DNA of 64,000 nt from Streptomyces sp. AJS327 (GTDB lineage Bacteria; Actinomycetota; Actinomycetes; Streptomycetales; Streptomycetaceae), in NCBI RefSeq assembly GCF_013450295.1, contig NZ_SKBR01000001.1:1934501-1998500 (forward strand), read 5' to 3'. The notes below the pieces were generated by a model that was given only the letters and a program-made list of their open reading frames with translations, was not told where the DNA came from and did not search any database. Positions within the stretch are counted from its first letter, which is position 1. Each line of letters opens with the position of its first letter. Positions 18,042 through 29,160 of the stretch are shown here, piece by piece. A program made the position numbers and the translations under genes.

Positions 18042-19859
18042 GTGGCAGCACCGAAGAGGGGCCGCAGGTCCCCGGGAGGGCAGGGGAGGCCATGGCGCTC
18101 CCTGACGCTGATCCTGCTGGTCATGCTGGGTTTGACCGGAGGGATGTTCGCCTCCGGTGAGACGACCCCCCGGCTGGGGATCGACCTGGCGGGTGGCACG
18201 AGCATCACCCTGGAGGCCAAGAACCAGCCCGGCAAACCGAACGCGATCAACCAGTCCAACATGGACACCGCCGTGAGCATCATCGAGCGGCGCGTCAACG
18301 GCCTGGGCGTGCAGGAAGCCGAAGTGCAGACGCAGGGCGACAAGCACATCGTCGTCAACATCCCGAAGGGGACCGACTCCGCACAGGCGAGGGAACAGGT
18401 CGGCACCACGGCCCACCTCGGATTCCGTCCGGTGCTCACCGGAGTGCCCGCGACCGCGCAGCCCAAGCCGAAGCCCTCCCCGTCCTCGTCCGCCGGATCC
18501 AAGGGCGAGAAGTCAGGGGAGAACGGCGACAGAGGCGATCAGGACGGCGAGTCCGGCCAACGGGGAGACAAATCCAGCGGGGACGAGGGAGAGGAGGACG
18601 GAGAACCCGAAGTCCAACCGTCGCCGCAGGGCCACAGAGGAGACCAGGCCCTGGCCACGGCGGCGGATGACGAACCCACCCCGAAGGGCTCCGAGAAGCC
18701 GAAGGAGCCCACCCCGACCGCACCACCGCAGCAGCAGCCACCACAGCCCCCGGGCCTCCCGGGGAAGTTGGGGAAGAAGCTGGAGGCCGCTGACTGCTCC
18801 AGCGCGGAGGCGCGCTCCAAGGTCGCCCGCGAGGCGGCCAACACGAAGGACAAGGAACCCGTCGTCGCCTGCGACGAGGAGCAGGGCTACAAGTACGCGC
18901 TCGGCCCCGTCGCGGTAGAGGGCAAGAACGTCAAGGACGCCGAGGGCGTGCTGGACGACAAGGGCCAGTGGATCGTCCAGATGTCGTTCGACGGCACCGG
19001 CTCGGACAAGTTCGCGAAGATCACCGGTGACATCTCCCGGAAGGCTCCGCCGCAGAACCAGTTCGCGATCGTCCTCGACGGAGAGATCGTCTCCGCCCCC
19101 TCGGTTCGGCAGCAGCTGTCGAACAACGCCCAGATCGAGGGCAACTTCACCCAGGAGTCGGCCGAGGAACTCGGCAACATCCTCTCCTACGGCGCCCTGC
19201 CGCTGACCTTCGAGGAATCGGACGTCACCACGGTGACCCCGGCGCTCGGCAGCGAGCAGCTCAAGGCGGGCCTCATCTCCGGCGCCATCGGACTGGCGCT
19301 GGTCATCATCTACATGGTCGCCTACTACCGGGGCCTCGCCCTGATCGCGATCGCCAGCCTGATCGTCTCCGGCATCCTCACGTACACGATCATGACCCTG
19401 CTGGGTCCGGGTATCGGCTTCGCGCTGAACCTGCCCGCCGTCTGCGGCGCGATCGTCGCCATCGGCATCACGGCGGACTCCTTCATCGTGTACTTCGAAC
19501 GCATCAGAGACGAGGTACGCGAGGGCCGGAGCCTCCAGCCGGCCATGGCGCGCGCCTGGCCGCGCGCCCGGCGCACCATCCTCGTCTCCGACTTCGTCTC
19601 GTTCCTCGCCGCGGCGGTGCTGTTCGTCGTCACCGTCGGCAAGGTGCAGGGCTTCGCCTTCACCCTGGGCCTGACCACGGCGCTGGACGTCGTGGTGGTC
19701 TTCTTCTTCACCAGGCCGGTGATGACGTTGCTGGCCCGGAAGACGTTCTTCGCGAAGGGTCACTCCTGGTCCGGTCTCGATCCCAGGAGGCTCGGCGCCC
19801 AGCCCCCGCTGCGCCGCCGCCGTCCGTCCGCCGTCAGCAGCGAACCGAAGGAGGCCTGA
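18042..19859 (+). CDS. secD: Protein translocase subunit SecD
   Basis: 605 residues. With SecF it uses the proton gradient to pull exported proteins off the SecYEG channel. TM1 is at about 21-38, followed by the family motif LGIDLAGGTSITLE. A large outside (P1) domain follows, then five more helices in the C-terminal third. The P1 domain is interrupted by a low-complexity insert at about residues 138-250 (bases 18453-18791), rich in Lys, Pro, Ser, Gly, Glu, Asp and Gln, absent from E. coli SecD and likely disordered. The GTG at 18042 is chosen because of the purine-rich GAGAGACGAGAAG before it; an ATG at 17985 would add about 19 residues. It is separated from secF by 1 base. Confidence 0.94.
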   Translation: MAAPKRGRRSPGGQGRPWRSLTLILLVMLGLTGGMFASGETTPRLGIDLAGGTSITLEAKNQPGKPNAINQSNMDTAVSIIERRVNGLGVQEAEVQTQGDKHIVVNIPKGTDSAQAREQVGTTAHLGFRPVLTGVPATAQPKPKPSPSSSAGSKGEKSGENGDRGDQDGESGQRGDKSSGDEGEEDGEPEVQPSPQGHRGDQALATAADDEPTPKGSEKPKEPTPTAPPQQQPPQPPGLPGKLGKKLEAADCSSAEARSKVAREAANTKDKEPVVACDEEQGYKYALGPVAVEGKNVKDAEGVLDDKGQWIVQMSFDGTGSDKFAKITGDISRKAPPQNQFAIVLDGEIVSAPSVRQQLSNNAQIEGNFTQESAEELGNILSYGALPLTFEESDVTTVTPALGSEQLKAGLISGAIGLALVIIYMVAYYRGLALIAIASLIVSGILTYTIMTLLGPGIGFALNLPAVCGAIVAIGITADSFIVYFERIRDEVREGRSLQPAMARAWPRARRTILVSDFVSFLAAAVLFVVTVGKVQGFAFTLGLTTALDVVVVFFFTRPVMTLLARKTFFAKGHSWSGLDPRRLGAQPPLRRRRPSAVSSEPKEA

Positions 19860-19860
19860 G

Positions 19861-21012
19861 ATGTCACGCCTCGGCAATCTCGGCGCCCGGCTATACCGCG
19901 GTGAGGTCGGGTACGACTTCGTCGGCAAGCGGATGTTCTGGTACGGCGTCTCGATCCTGATCACCATCACGGCGATCGTCGGCCTCGCCGTCCGCGGCCT
20001 GAACATGGGCATCGAGTTCGAGGGCGGCGCCGTCCTCACCACCCCGTCGACCTCGGCCTCCGTGCAGCACGCCACGGAGACGGCCGAGGAGGCCTCCGGC
20101 CACATGGCCATCGTCCAGCAGCTGGGCGACGGCGGGATGCGCGTCCAGATCGCCGGTGTCGACACCGAGACCTCGACGCACGTCAAGGAGGAGCTGGCCA
20201 AGGAGCTGAAGGTCGACTTCGACCGGATCGACGCCCAGCTGGTCGGACCCAGCTGGGGCGAGCAGATCGCCAACAAGGCCTGGCTGGGCCTGGGGATCTT
20301 CATGGTGCTCGTGGTGATCTATCTGGCCATCGCCTTCGAATGGCGGATGGCGATGGCCGCGCTGATCGCCCTCATCCACGACATCACCATCACCGTCGGC
20401 GTCTACTCCCTGGTGGGATTCGAAGTGACGCCGGGCACCGTGATCGGTCTGCTCACCATCCTCGGCTACTCCCTCTACGACACCGTCGTCGTCTTCGACG
20501 GGCTCAGAGAGGCCAGCAGGGGCGTTACCAAACAGACCCGCTTCACCTACAGCGAGATCGCCAACCGCAGCATCAACGGGACGCTGGTGCGGTCGATCAA
20601 CACCACCATCGTCGCGCTGCTCCCGGTGGCCGGTCTGCTGTTCATCGGTGGCGGGATGCTGGGCGGTGGCATGCTGAACGACATCGCCCTCTCGCTCTTC
20701 GTCGGCCTCGCGGCCGGGGCGTACTCCTCGATCTTCATCGCGACGCCACTGGTCGCGGACTTCAAGGAGCGCGAGCCGCAGATGAAGGCGCTGGCCAAGC
20801 GGGTCCGGGCCAAGCGGCTCAAGGCCGAGGGCCGCACCGAGCCGGAGGCCGGGGCGGACGAACCGGAGGCGGAGGACGACCTCGCAGCCGAGGACGAGGA
20901 GGAGACCGTGGCGGCCACGGCCGGAGCGGGAGCCTCGTCCGGTGGGGGCCAGCGGCGTCAGCCGGCCGCACGCAACCGGAACCGGGGGCGGCCGTCCGGC
21001 AAGCGCCGGTGA
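19861..21012 (+). CDS. secF: Protein translocase subunit SecF
   Basis: 383 residues, six transmembrane helices with the MGIEFEGGAVLTT motif after TM1, matching the GxDFxGG family signature with Glu in place of Asp. The C-terminal 75 residues form a charged cytoplasmic tail, first acidic and then Arg-rich (NRNRGRPSGKRR). It begins one base after the secD stop, so translation is probably coupled. A 15-bp terminator hairpin follows. Confidence 0.95.
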   Translation: MSRLGNLGARLYRGEVGYDFVGKRMFWYGVSILITITAIVGLAVRGLNMGIEFEGGAVLTTPSTSASVQHATETAEEASGHMAIVQQLGDGGMRVQIAGVDTETSTHVKEELAKELKVDFDRIDAQLVGPSWGEQIANKAWLGLGIFMVLVVIYLAIAFEWRMAMAALIALIHDITITVGVYSLVGFEVTPGTVIGLLTILGYSLYDTVVVFDGLREASRGVTKQTRFTYSEIANRSINGTLVRSINTTIVALLPVAGLLFIGGGMLGGGMLNDIALSLFVGLAAGAYSSIFIATPLVADFKEREPQMKALAKRVRAKRLKAEGRTEPEAGADEPEAEDDLAAEDEEETVAATAGAGASSGGGQRRQPAARNRNRGRPSGKRR

Positions 21013-21031
21013 GTTGACACCCGGCACGGCA

Positions 21032-21064
21032 CGGTGGCCCCGCTCCGGTGGAGCGGGGCCACCG
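21032..21064 (+). terminator. yajC-secDF terminator
   Basis: A perfect 15-bp stem (21032-21046 with 21050-21064) closed by a 3-base loop, 20 bases after the secF stop. No T-tract, but one of the strongest hairpins in the window. Confidence 0.8.
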
Positions 21065-21159
21065 GTGTGTCCGGAGGGCCCGTGTCCCGCGTCGCGGCCC
21101 CGGACCGGGCGATGGCGCCTGAAGTGACGGCCGTGGCCGGAGTCGTGGCGGGCGGGTGA

Positions 21160-21165
21160 GAACAT
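21160..21165 (+). promoter_or_regulatory. Possible -10 for a leaderless apt transcript
   Basis: GAACAT lies 7 bases before the ATG at 21173. It matches only the key A2 and T6 positions of the -10 pattern. No ribosome binding site precedes the ATG, which fits a leaderless start. Confidence 0.35.
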
Positions 21166-21172
21166 GTTCCGC

Positions 21173-21745
21173 ATGACTGACCAGAGTCCCGTCACCCGCG
21201 CCGTACCGACCGAGGTGCGGGAGCTGCTCGTTGGCCGCATCCGAGACGTGCCCGACTTCCCCAAGCCGGGCGTGATGTTCAAGGACATCACCCCGCTGCT
21301 GGCCGACCCGCGGGCGTTCACGGCGCTCACCGAGGTGCTGGCCGAGATCTGCCGGGAGAGCGGGGCGACCAAGGTCGTCGGGCTGGAGGCGCGCGGCTTC
21401 ATACTGGCGGCCCCGGTCGCCGTCCGCGCGCACACCGGTTTCGTACCGGTCCGCAAGCCGGGCAAGCTCCCCGGGATGACCCTCGCCCAGAGCTACGACC
21501 TGGAGTACGGCAGCACCGCGATCGAGATGCAGGAGGGCGGCCTGACCCCGGACGACCGGGTGCTGGTCATTGATGACGTGCTGGCCACCGGCGGTACCGC
21601 GGCGGCGGCCCTCCAGCTGGTACGCCGGTCCGGCGCGGCGGTGGCGGGCGTCGCCGTCCTGCTGGAGCTGGACTTCCTCGCGGGCCGGGAGCGGCTCCTC
21701 CCGGAGCTGGACGGTGCCCCGCTGGAGGCGCTGCTGCGGGTCTGA
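21173..21745 (+). CDS. apt: Adenine phosphoribosyltransferase
   Basis: 190 residues. Converts adenine and PRPP to AMP. The type I phosphoribosyltransferase loop VLVIDDVLATGGTA (about residues 125-138) and the conserved FPKPGVMFKDITPLL near the N-terminus identify it. The ATG at 21173 gives the typical start MTDQSPV; an ATG at 21164 would add three residues. It stands directly before relA, as in other actinobacteria, linking purine salvage with (p)ppGpp synthesis. There is a 186-base gap with a separate relA promoter. Confidence 0.95.
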   Translation: MTDQSPVTRAVPTEVRELLVGRIRDVPDFPKPGVMFKDITPLLADPRAFTALTEVLAEICRESGATKVVGLEARGFILAAPVAVRAHTGFVPVRKPGKLPGMTLAQSYDLEYGSTAIEMQEGGLTPDDRVLVIDDVLATGGTAAAALQLVRRSGAAVAGVAVLLELDFLAGRERLLPELDGAPLEALLRV

Positions 21746-21891
21746 CGTGGCGCGGACGGTGCCGCCTCGCCCGGATGGCGGAATCCCGGGCCGCCCCGGC
21801 TCCCGCGCGAGGGTCCACCGCCTCCGCCCGGAGCGGGCCGCCCCGCACCGGGGCCTGGACCCGTGGCGGCGGGGGCGCCGGGCGAGGTGGC

Positions 21892-21897
21892 TACCAT
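21892..21897 (+). promoter_or_regulatory. Probable -10 of relA
   Basis: TACCAT, giving a start near 21904 and a leader of about 28 bases that contains the GAGGAG ribosome binding site at 21921-21926. No good -35. Confidence 0.4.
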
Positions 21898-21931
21898 GGC
21901 AGTCCGACCCGGGGTCCGACGAGGAGTGCTC

Positions 21932-24448
<2,517 letters not shown>

Positions 24449-24491
24449 CCGCCGCCCTCCGCCCCGCGACCGGCCCCGTCGAAGCGGACGG

Positions 24492-24532
24492 GAGGCCCGC
24501 CCCGGCCTGGTGTGTCCAGGAGGGCGGGCCTC
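24492..24532. terminator. Bidirectional terminator between relA and the DUF349 gene
   Basis: An 11-bp stem (24492-24502 with 24522-24532) enclosing a second small hairpin (CCTGG/CCAGG). It lies between the two convergent stop codons. Confidence 0.75.
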
Positions 24533-24566
24533 GTCGTGGATCGGCGCGGCGGGGCCGCGGGCGGGG

Positions 24567-25796
24567 TCAGCCGCCGAACTCCTCCAGCCCCTTCATCGCC
24601 TGGTCCAGCAGCATCTGCCGGCCGGCCAGTTCCTTCTCCAGCTTGTCCGCCTTGGCGGTGTTACCCGCCTCCCGGGCCTTCTCGATATCGCTCCGGAGCC
24701 GGTCCACGGCGTCCTGTAGCTGGCCCGTCAGACCGGCGGCGCGGGCGCGGGCCTCCGGGTTGCTGCGGCGCCACTCGGTCTCCTCGGCCTCCTGGATCGC
24801 CCGCTCCACCGCCTGCATCCGCCCCTCCACCTTCGGGCGGGCGTCGCGCGGCACGTGACCCACCGCGTCCCAGCGCTCGTTGAGCGCGCGGAAGGCGGTG
24901 CGGGCCGACCTGAGGTCGGTGATCGGCAGCAGCCGCTCGGCCTCGGTCGCCAGCTCCTCCTTCACGGTGAGGTTCTCGCGCTGCTCGCTGTCGCGCTCGG
25001 CGAAGACCGCGCTGCGGGCCTGGAAGAAGACGTCCTGCGCGGCCCGGAAGCGGCGCCACAGGTCGTCCTCGTGTTCCCGCTGGGCGCGGCCCGCGGCCTT
25101 CCAGTCCTGCATCAGCTCGCGGTACTTGGCGGCCGTCGGCCCCCAGTCCCGGGAGTCGGACAGCGCCTCCGCCTCGGAGACCAGCTTCTCCTTGCGCTGC
25201 CTCGCCTCCTCGCGCTGCGCGTCGAGCCGGGCGAAGTGCGCCTTGCGCCGCTTCGAGAAGGCGGAACGGGCGTGGGAGAAGCGGTGCCACAGCTCGTCGT
25301 CGGACTTGCGGTCGAGGCGCGGCAGCCCCTTCCAGGTGTCGACGAGGGCGCGCAGCCGCTCCCCGGCCGCCCGCCACTGCTCGCTCTGGGCCAGCTCCTC
25401 GGCCTCGGCGACCAGTTCCTCCTTGGCCCGCCGGGACTCCTCCGCCGCTTCCGCCTTCCGCGCCTTCCGCTCCTGGCGGCGCTCCTCGACGCTGGCCAGC
25501 AGCGTGTCGAGACGGCGCCGCAGGGCGTCGAGATCGCCCACGGCGTGGTGCGCGTCCACCTGCTCCCGCAGGTGCTCGATCGCCGTCGTGGCGTCCTTGG
25601 CCGACAGGTCGGTGGTCCGCACCCGCCTCTCCAGGAGCCCGATCTCGACGACCAGCCCCTCGTACTTGCGCTTGAAGTAGGCGAGGGCCTCCTCCGGCGA
25701 GCCCGCCTGCCACGAGCCGACGACCTGCTCGCCGTCCGCAGTCCGCACGTACACAGTCCCCGCCTCGTCGACGCGGCCCCACGGGTCGCTGCTCAC
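24567..25796 (-). CDS. DUF349 repeat protein
   Basis: 409 residues, almost entirely charged alpha-helix and probably coiled coil. Three copies of the DUF349 pattern are visible, each a Trp (WKGLPR, WKAAGR, WDAVGH) followed about 15-20 residues later by a leucine/arginine/phenylalanine helix (ELWHRF, DLWRRF, a weaker third). Family function is unknown; the name only records the repeat. The GTG start at 25796 has GGAGGA upstream. It runs convergently to relA, an arrangement I recall as common in streptomycetes, but the sequence gives no mechanistic link. Confidence 0.88.
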   Translation of the reverse strand: MSSDPWGRVDEAGTVYVRTADGEQVVGSWQAGSPEEALAYFKRKYEGLVVEIGLLERRVRTTDLSAKDATTAIEHLREQVDAHHAVGDLDALRRRLDTLLASVEERRQERKARKAEAAEESRRAKEELVAEAEELAQSEQWRAAGERLRALVDTWKGLPRLDRKSDDELWHRFSHARSAFSKRRKAHFARLDAQREEARQRKEKLVSEAEALSDSRDWGPTAAKYRELMQDWKAAGRAQREHEDDLWRRFRAAQDVFFQARSAVFAERDSEQRENLTVKEELATEAERLLPITDLRSARTAFRALNERWDAVGHVPRDARPKVEGRMQAVERAIQEAEETEWRRSNPEARARAAGLTGQLQDAVDRLRSDIEKAREAGNTAKADKLEKELAGRQMLLDQAMKGLEEFGG

Positions 25797-25823
25797 GCCG
25801 CCTCCTCCACATGACGCCTACGA

Positions 25824-25839
25824 GGGGGCAGGTGCCCCC
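25824..25839. promoter_or_regulatory. 16-bp palindrome upstream of the DUF349 gene
   Basis: GGGGGCAGGTGCCCCC, perfect, 28 bases before the GTG. It is either an operator at the promoter or a 6-bp hairpin with tetraloop at the very 5' end of the mRNA. Confidence 0.4.
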
Positions 25840-25842
25840 GGC

Positions 25843-25871
25843 ATCGTCCACAGTTGTCGTCCGGCCGACAG
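25843..25871 (-). promoter_or_regulatory. Possible promoter of the DUF349 gene
   Basis: On the minus strand: -35 CTGTCG (25871-25866), 17-base spacer, -10 GACGAT (25848-25843). The predicted start falls inside the adjacent palindrome. The rest of the 243-base gap to the cyclophilin gene shows nothing else. Confidence 0.35.
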
Positions 25872-26039
25872 CAGCCGGGGGTTTCCGTCCGCCCGGCGGA
25901 ACCGGCCGCTCGCACGGACGGCGGGACCGGTGGGGAACACTCTGGCTGTCGGCGCAGGCACCCTACACAACGCCAACATAAGCGAACCCGGGCTGCGCTG
26001 TCCGCACTCCGCGCGGTCGGAATTCGGGGGCTGGCGGGG

Positions 26040-26876
26040 TCAGGAGGTGCCGACCTCCGCCTTCTTGATCACGACCGTCGCGTTGGGCGCCTCGGTCGGG
26101 CCCTGCGGGCCCATCGCGGTGCCCGCTCCGGCGATCTTCTCCAGCGTGTCCATCCCCTTGGTGATCTTGCCGAACGGCGTGTAGTAGGGCGGGAGTTGGC
26201 TGTCCTTGAAGACCAGGAAGAACTGGCTGCCCCCGGAGTTCTTGCCCTTCTTGCTCTGCGGGTCGTACTGGTTGGCCATCGCGACGGTGCCCGCCGGGTA
26301 GGTGTTGCCCTTGATCTTCTTCGACTTGAGGTTCTCGTCCGGGATGGTGTACCCGGGGCCACCCGCTCCGGTTCCCTGCGGATCGCCGCACTGGAGGACG
26401 TGGATGGAGCTGTCCACCAGACGGTGACAGCGGGTGCGGTCGAAGTACCCCTTCCCGGCCAGGAAGTTGAAGGAGTTCACGGTGTGCGGCGCCTTCGCGG
26501 CGTCCAGGTCGATCTCGATGTCACCGCACGTGGTGTCCAGCGACATGGCGTAGTCAGCGGAGCGGTCGATCGACATCGCGGGCTCCTTCTTCCACTGCCC
26601 GCCCTTCGGCTTGCCCTCGCCGGGCTTGTCACAGGGGTCCGGGGCCTTGCTGGGCTCCTGCTCGGCGGCGGCGTTCTCCGCCGCGTCGTCCTCCTCGTCA
26701 CCGTTGAGGCCGCCGGAGTAGGCGTAGGCGCCACCCGCCGCGAGGACGAGCGCCACCCCGCAGGCGATACCGCTGTTGCGGAGACGGGCCCGGCGCCTGG
26801 CCGCCGCCCGGCGCTCCTGCTGCCGGAGGTACTTCTCCTTGGCGAGCTGTTTCCTCCGCTGCTCACTGCTGACCAC
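26040..26876 (-). CDS. Membrane-anchored cyclophilin-type peptidyl-prolyl isomerase
   Basis: 278 residues. A basic, Arg-rich N-terminus (about 1-34) is followed by one transmembrane helix (35-55) and an Asp/Glu/Pro-rich linker. The cyclophilin domain (about 110-275) has CHRLV, GDPQGTGAGGPGY, GTVAMAN and GSQFFLVF. It should fold proline-containing exported proteins outside the membrane. Its catalytic Arg lies in CHR, where most cyclophilins have FHR, so one active-site Phe is a Cys. The GTG at 26876 has AAGGAG nine bases upstream; the open frame to 27035 is rejected because it lacks a ribosome binding site. It is divergent from the MBL-fold gene. Confidence 0.9.
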   Translation of the reverse strand: MVSSEQRRKQLAKEKYLRQQERRAAARRRARLRNSGIACGVALVLAAGGAYAYSGGLNGDEEDDAAENAAAEQEPSKAPDPCDKPGEGKPKGGQWKKEPAMSIDRSADYAMSLDTTCGDIEIDLDAAKAPHTVNSFNFLAGKGYFDRTRCHRLVDSSIHVLQCGDPQGTGAGGPGYTIPDENLKSKKIKGNTYPAGTVAMANQYDPQSKKGKNSGGSQFFLVFKDSQLPPYYTPFGKITKGMDTLEKIAGAGTAMGPQGPTEAPNATVVIKKAEVGTS

Positions 26877-27011
26877 GGTTCGACTCCTTCGGGCCGTGCG
26901 TGTGTCGGGGACGGTTCGGGCGGCCGGTGGCCGGAGCTGATCCGCTCCGGCCGTCTCCGGTGCGCCCGGCCCGTACCGTATACGGGTTCGCGGTGCCGTG
27001 ACCCCCGCCGT

Positions 27012-27017
27012 TAGGCT
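27012..27017 (+). promoter_or_regulatory. Possible -10 of the MBL-hisS unit
   Basis: TAGGCT in the 227-base divergent spacer, 87 bases before the MBL-fold gene. TTCGCG at 26987-26992 is a weak -35 (19-base gap). The palindromic CGTATACG at 26978-26985 could serve the minus-strand cyclophilin gene. Confidence 0.35.
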
Positions 27018-27103
27018 GTGACCTGCCTGATCCACAGGCCCGCGGATCCGCCGGATCCACGGGCAGGGCCATCCACCGCTGAGACGACGACAGAAGGACG
27101 ATC

Positions 27104-27820
27104 GTGCTCGTTGCCGGGTTCCCCGCCGGGGCCTGGGGGACCAACTGTTACCTGGTCGCCCCGGCCGCAGGCGAAGAGTGCGTGATCATCGACCCGGGCC
27201 ACCAGGCCACCCAGGGCGTCGAGGAGACCCTGGCCAAGCACCGGCTGAAGCCGGTCGCGGTGATCCTCACCCACGGCCACATCGACCACGTCGCGTCCGT
27301 CGTCCCCGTCTGCGGGGCGCACGGCGTACCGGCCTGGATCCACCCGGACGACCGGTTCATGATGAGCGACCCCGAGAAGGCCCTCGGCCGGACGATCGGG
27401 CAGCAGTTGATGGGCGAGCTGACCGTCGGCGAACCGGACGACGTGGCCGAACTCACCGACGGCGCGCGCCTCGAACTGGCCGGGATGGAGTTCGGCGTGG
27501 CACACGCCCCGGGCCATACCAAGGGGTCGGTGACCTTCCGGACGCCCGAACAGGCCGACGTACCCCCGGTCCTGTTCTCGGGCGACCTGCTGTTCGCCGG
27601 CTCCGTCGGACGCACCGACCTGCCCGGCGGCGACCACGCCGAGATCCTGCGGTCGCTGGCCCGCGTGTGCCTGCCACTGGAGGACGAGACCGTGGTGCTG
27701 GCCGGGCACGGCCCCCAGACCACCATCGGCCGCGAGCGCTCCACCAACCCGTTCCTGCGGGAGGTGGCCGCCGGCGGCCCGGGCGGCGGAACCGGCGCCG
27801 CCCCGCGACGAGGATTGTGA
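27104..27820 (+). CDS. Metallo-beta-lactamase-fold hydrolase (glyoxalase II-like)
   Basis: 238 residues. The metal-binding motif THGHIDH (about residues 56-62) and the later His and Asp ligands (HAPGHTKGS, FSGDLLF, LAGHGPQT) are intact, so it should be an active two-metal hydrolase. The closest functional class is hydroxyacylglutathione hydrolase-like thioester hydrolases; the streptomycete substrate would involve mycothiol or another thiol and is not known. GTG start with GAAGGA upstream. It precedes hisS by 12 bases, the same order as in M. tuberculosis Rv2581c-hisS. Confidence 0.9.
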   Translation: MLVAGFPAGAWGTNCYLVAPAAGEECVIIDPGHQATQGVEETLAKHRLKPVAVILTHGHIDHVASVVPVCGAHGVPAWIHPDDRFMMSDPEKALGRTIGQQLMGELTVGEPDDVAELTDGARLELAGMEFGVAHAPGHTKGSVTFRTPEQADVPPVLFSGDLLFAGSVGRTDLPGGDHAEILRSLARVCLPLEDETVVLAGHGPQTTIGRERSTNPFLREVAAGGPGGGTGAAPRRGL

Positions 27821-27832
27821 CGAGACGTCTCC

Positions 27833-29095
27833 GTGAGCACCTTCCAGGCCCCCAAGGGCACCTACGACCTGATCCCGCCGCGCTCCGCGGCCTTCCTCGC
27901 CGTACGCGAGGGGCTCTCCGCCCCGCTGCGCCGCGCGGGATACGGCTACATCGAGACCCCCGGATTCGAGAGCGTGGAGCTCTTCGCGCGCGGCGTCGGC
28001 GAGTCGACCGACATCGTGACCAAGGAGATGTACACGCTCACCACCAAGGGCGGCGACGAACTCGCCCTGCGCCCCGAGGGCACCGCCTCGGTCCTGCGCG
28101 CGGCGCTGGAGGCCAACCTGCACAAGGGCGGCAACCTGCCCGTGAAGCTCTGGTACTCCGGCTCTTACTACCGCTACGAGCGGCAGCAGAAGGGCAGGTA
28201 CCGGCACTTCTCACAGGTCGGAGCGGAGGCCATCGGCTCCGAGGACCCGGCGCTGGACGCCGAGTTGATCATTCTGGCGGCCGACGCCTACCGCGCGCTG
28301 GGCCTGCGGGACTTCCGGCTGCTGCTCAACTCGCTCGGTGACCGCGCCTGCCGCCCCGGCTACCGGGCCACCCTCCAGGAGTTCCTCCGCGGGCTCGACC
28401 TCGACGAGGACACCCGCGCCCGGGTCGAGATCAACCCCCTTCGGGTCCTCGACGACAAACGCGAGAGCGTGCGGCGGCAGCTGACCGGAGCCCCGCTGAT
28501 GCGCGACCACCTGTGCGCGGAGTGCGCCGCGTACCACCGGCGGGTGCGGTCGCTGCTGGACGCCGCCGGGGTGGTCTACGAGGACGACCCCCGACTCGTC
28601 CGGGGACTCGACTACTACACGCGTACCACTTTCGAGTTCGTCCACGACGGGCTCGGCTCGCAGTCCGCCATCGGCGGCGGCGGCCGGTACGACGGGCTCT
28701 CCGAGATGCTCGGCGGCCCCGCGCTGCCCTCGGTCGGCTGGGCGCTGGGCGTGGACCGCACGGTGCTCGCGCTGGAGGCCGAGGGCGTCGGTACCGAGGT
28801 GCCCGACGGGACCGGCGTGTTCGCGGTGCCGGTCGGCGAGGAGGCCCGCGAGGTGCTGTTCGGCGTGGTCACAGCGCTGCGGAGGGAGGGCGTCGCGGCG
28901 GACCTCGCCTACGGCGGCAAGGGCCTGAAGAACGCCATGAAGTCCGCCAACCGCTCCGGCGCCCGCTACGCCCTGATCCTCGGCGAGCGGGATCTCGCCG
29001 ACGGCGTCGCCCAGTTGAAGGATCTCGGGACGGGCGAGCAGACCCCGGTCCCGCTCGACGGAGCGGTGACCGAAGTGCGCGCGAAGCTGGGTTGA
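27833..29095 (+). CDS. hisS: Histidine-tRNA ligase
   Basis: 420 residues, class II synthetase that charges tRNA-His. Motif 2 ([14 protein letters not shown] and [14 protein letters not shown]), the histidine-specific signature [15 protein letters not shown], and motif 3 ([24 protein letters not shown]) are visible, followed by the C-terminal anticodon-binding domain. GTG start, 12 bases after the MBL-fold gene, with only a weak purine stretch before it; translation may be coupled. No T-box leader is seen. Confidence 0.97.
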   Translation: MSTFQAPKGTYDLIPPRSAAFLAVREGLSAPLRRAGYGYIETPGFESVELFARGVGESTDIVTKEMYTLTTKGGDELALRPEGTASVLRAALEANLHKGGNLPVKLWYSGSYYRYERQQKGRYRHFSQVGAEAIGSEDPALDAELIILAADAYRALGLRDFRLLLNSLGDRACRPGYRATLQEFLRGLDLDEDTRARVEINPLRVLDDKRESVRRQLTGAPLMRDHLCAECAAYHRRVRSLLDAAGVVYEDDPRLVRGLDYYTRTTFEFVHDGLGSQSAIGGGGRYDGLSEMLGGPALPSVGWALGVDRTVLALEAEGVGTEVPDGTGVFAVPVGEEAREVLFGVVTALRREGVAADLAYGGKGLKNAMKSANRSGARYALILGERDLADGVAQLKDLGTGEQTPVPLDGAVTEVRAKLG

Positions 29096-29118
29096 CGGCC
29101 GGGCCGGTGGTGCACAAT
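29092..29118 (+). promoter_or_regulatory. Possible promoter of the VKOR gene
   Basis: TTGACG (29092-29097), overlapping the hisS stop codon, and CACAAT (29113-29118), spaced by 15 bases, which is shorter than ideal. Confidence 0.4.
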
Positions 29119-29160
29119 GAGGCGGCACCGGCAACGACCGAGCGATAGGGACGGCAAGGC

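Noticed and set aside
21005..21030. TTGACA directly after the secF stop, like a perfect -35.
   Set aside because: No -10 follows at 16-18 bases and a terminator hairpin begins there.
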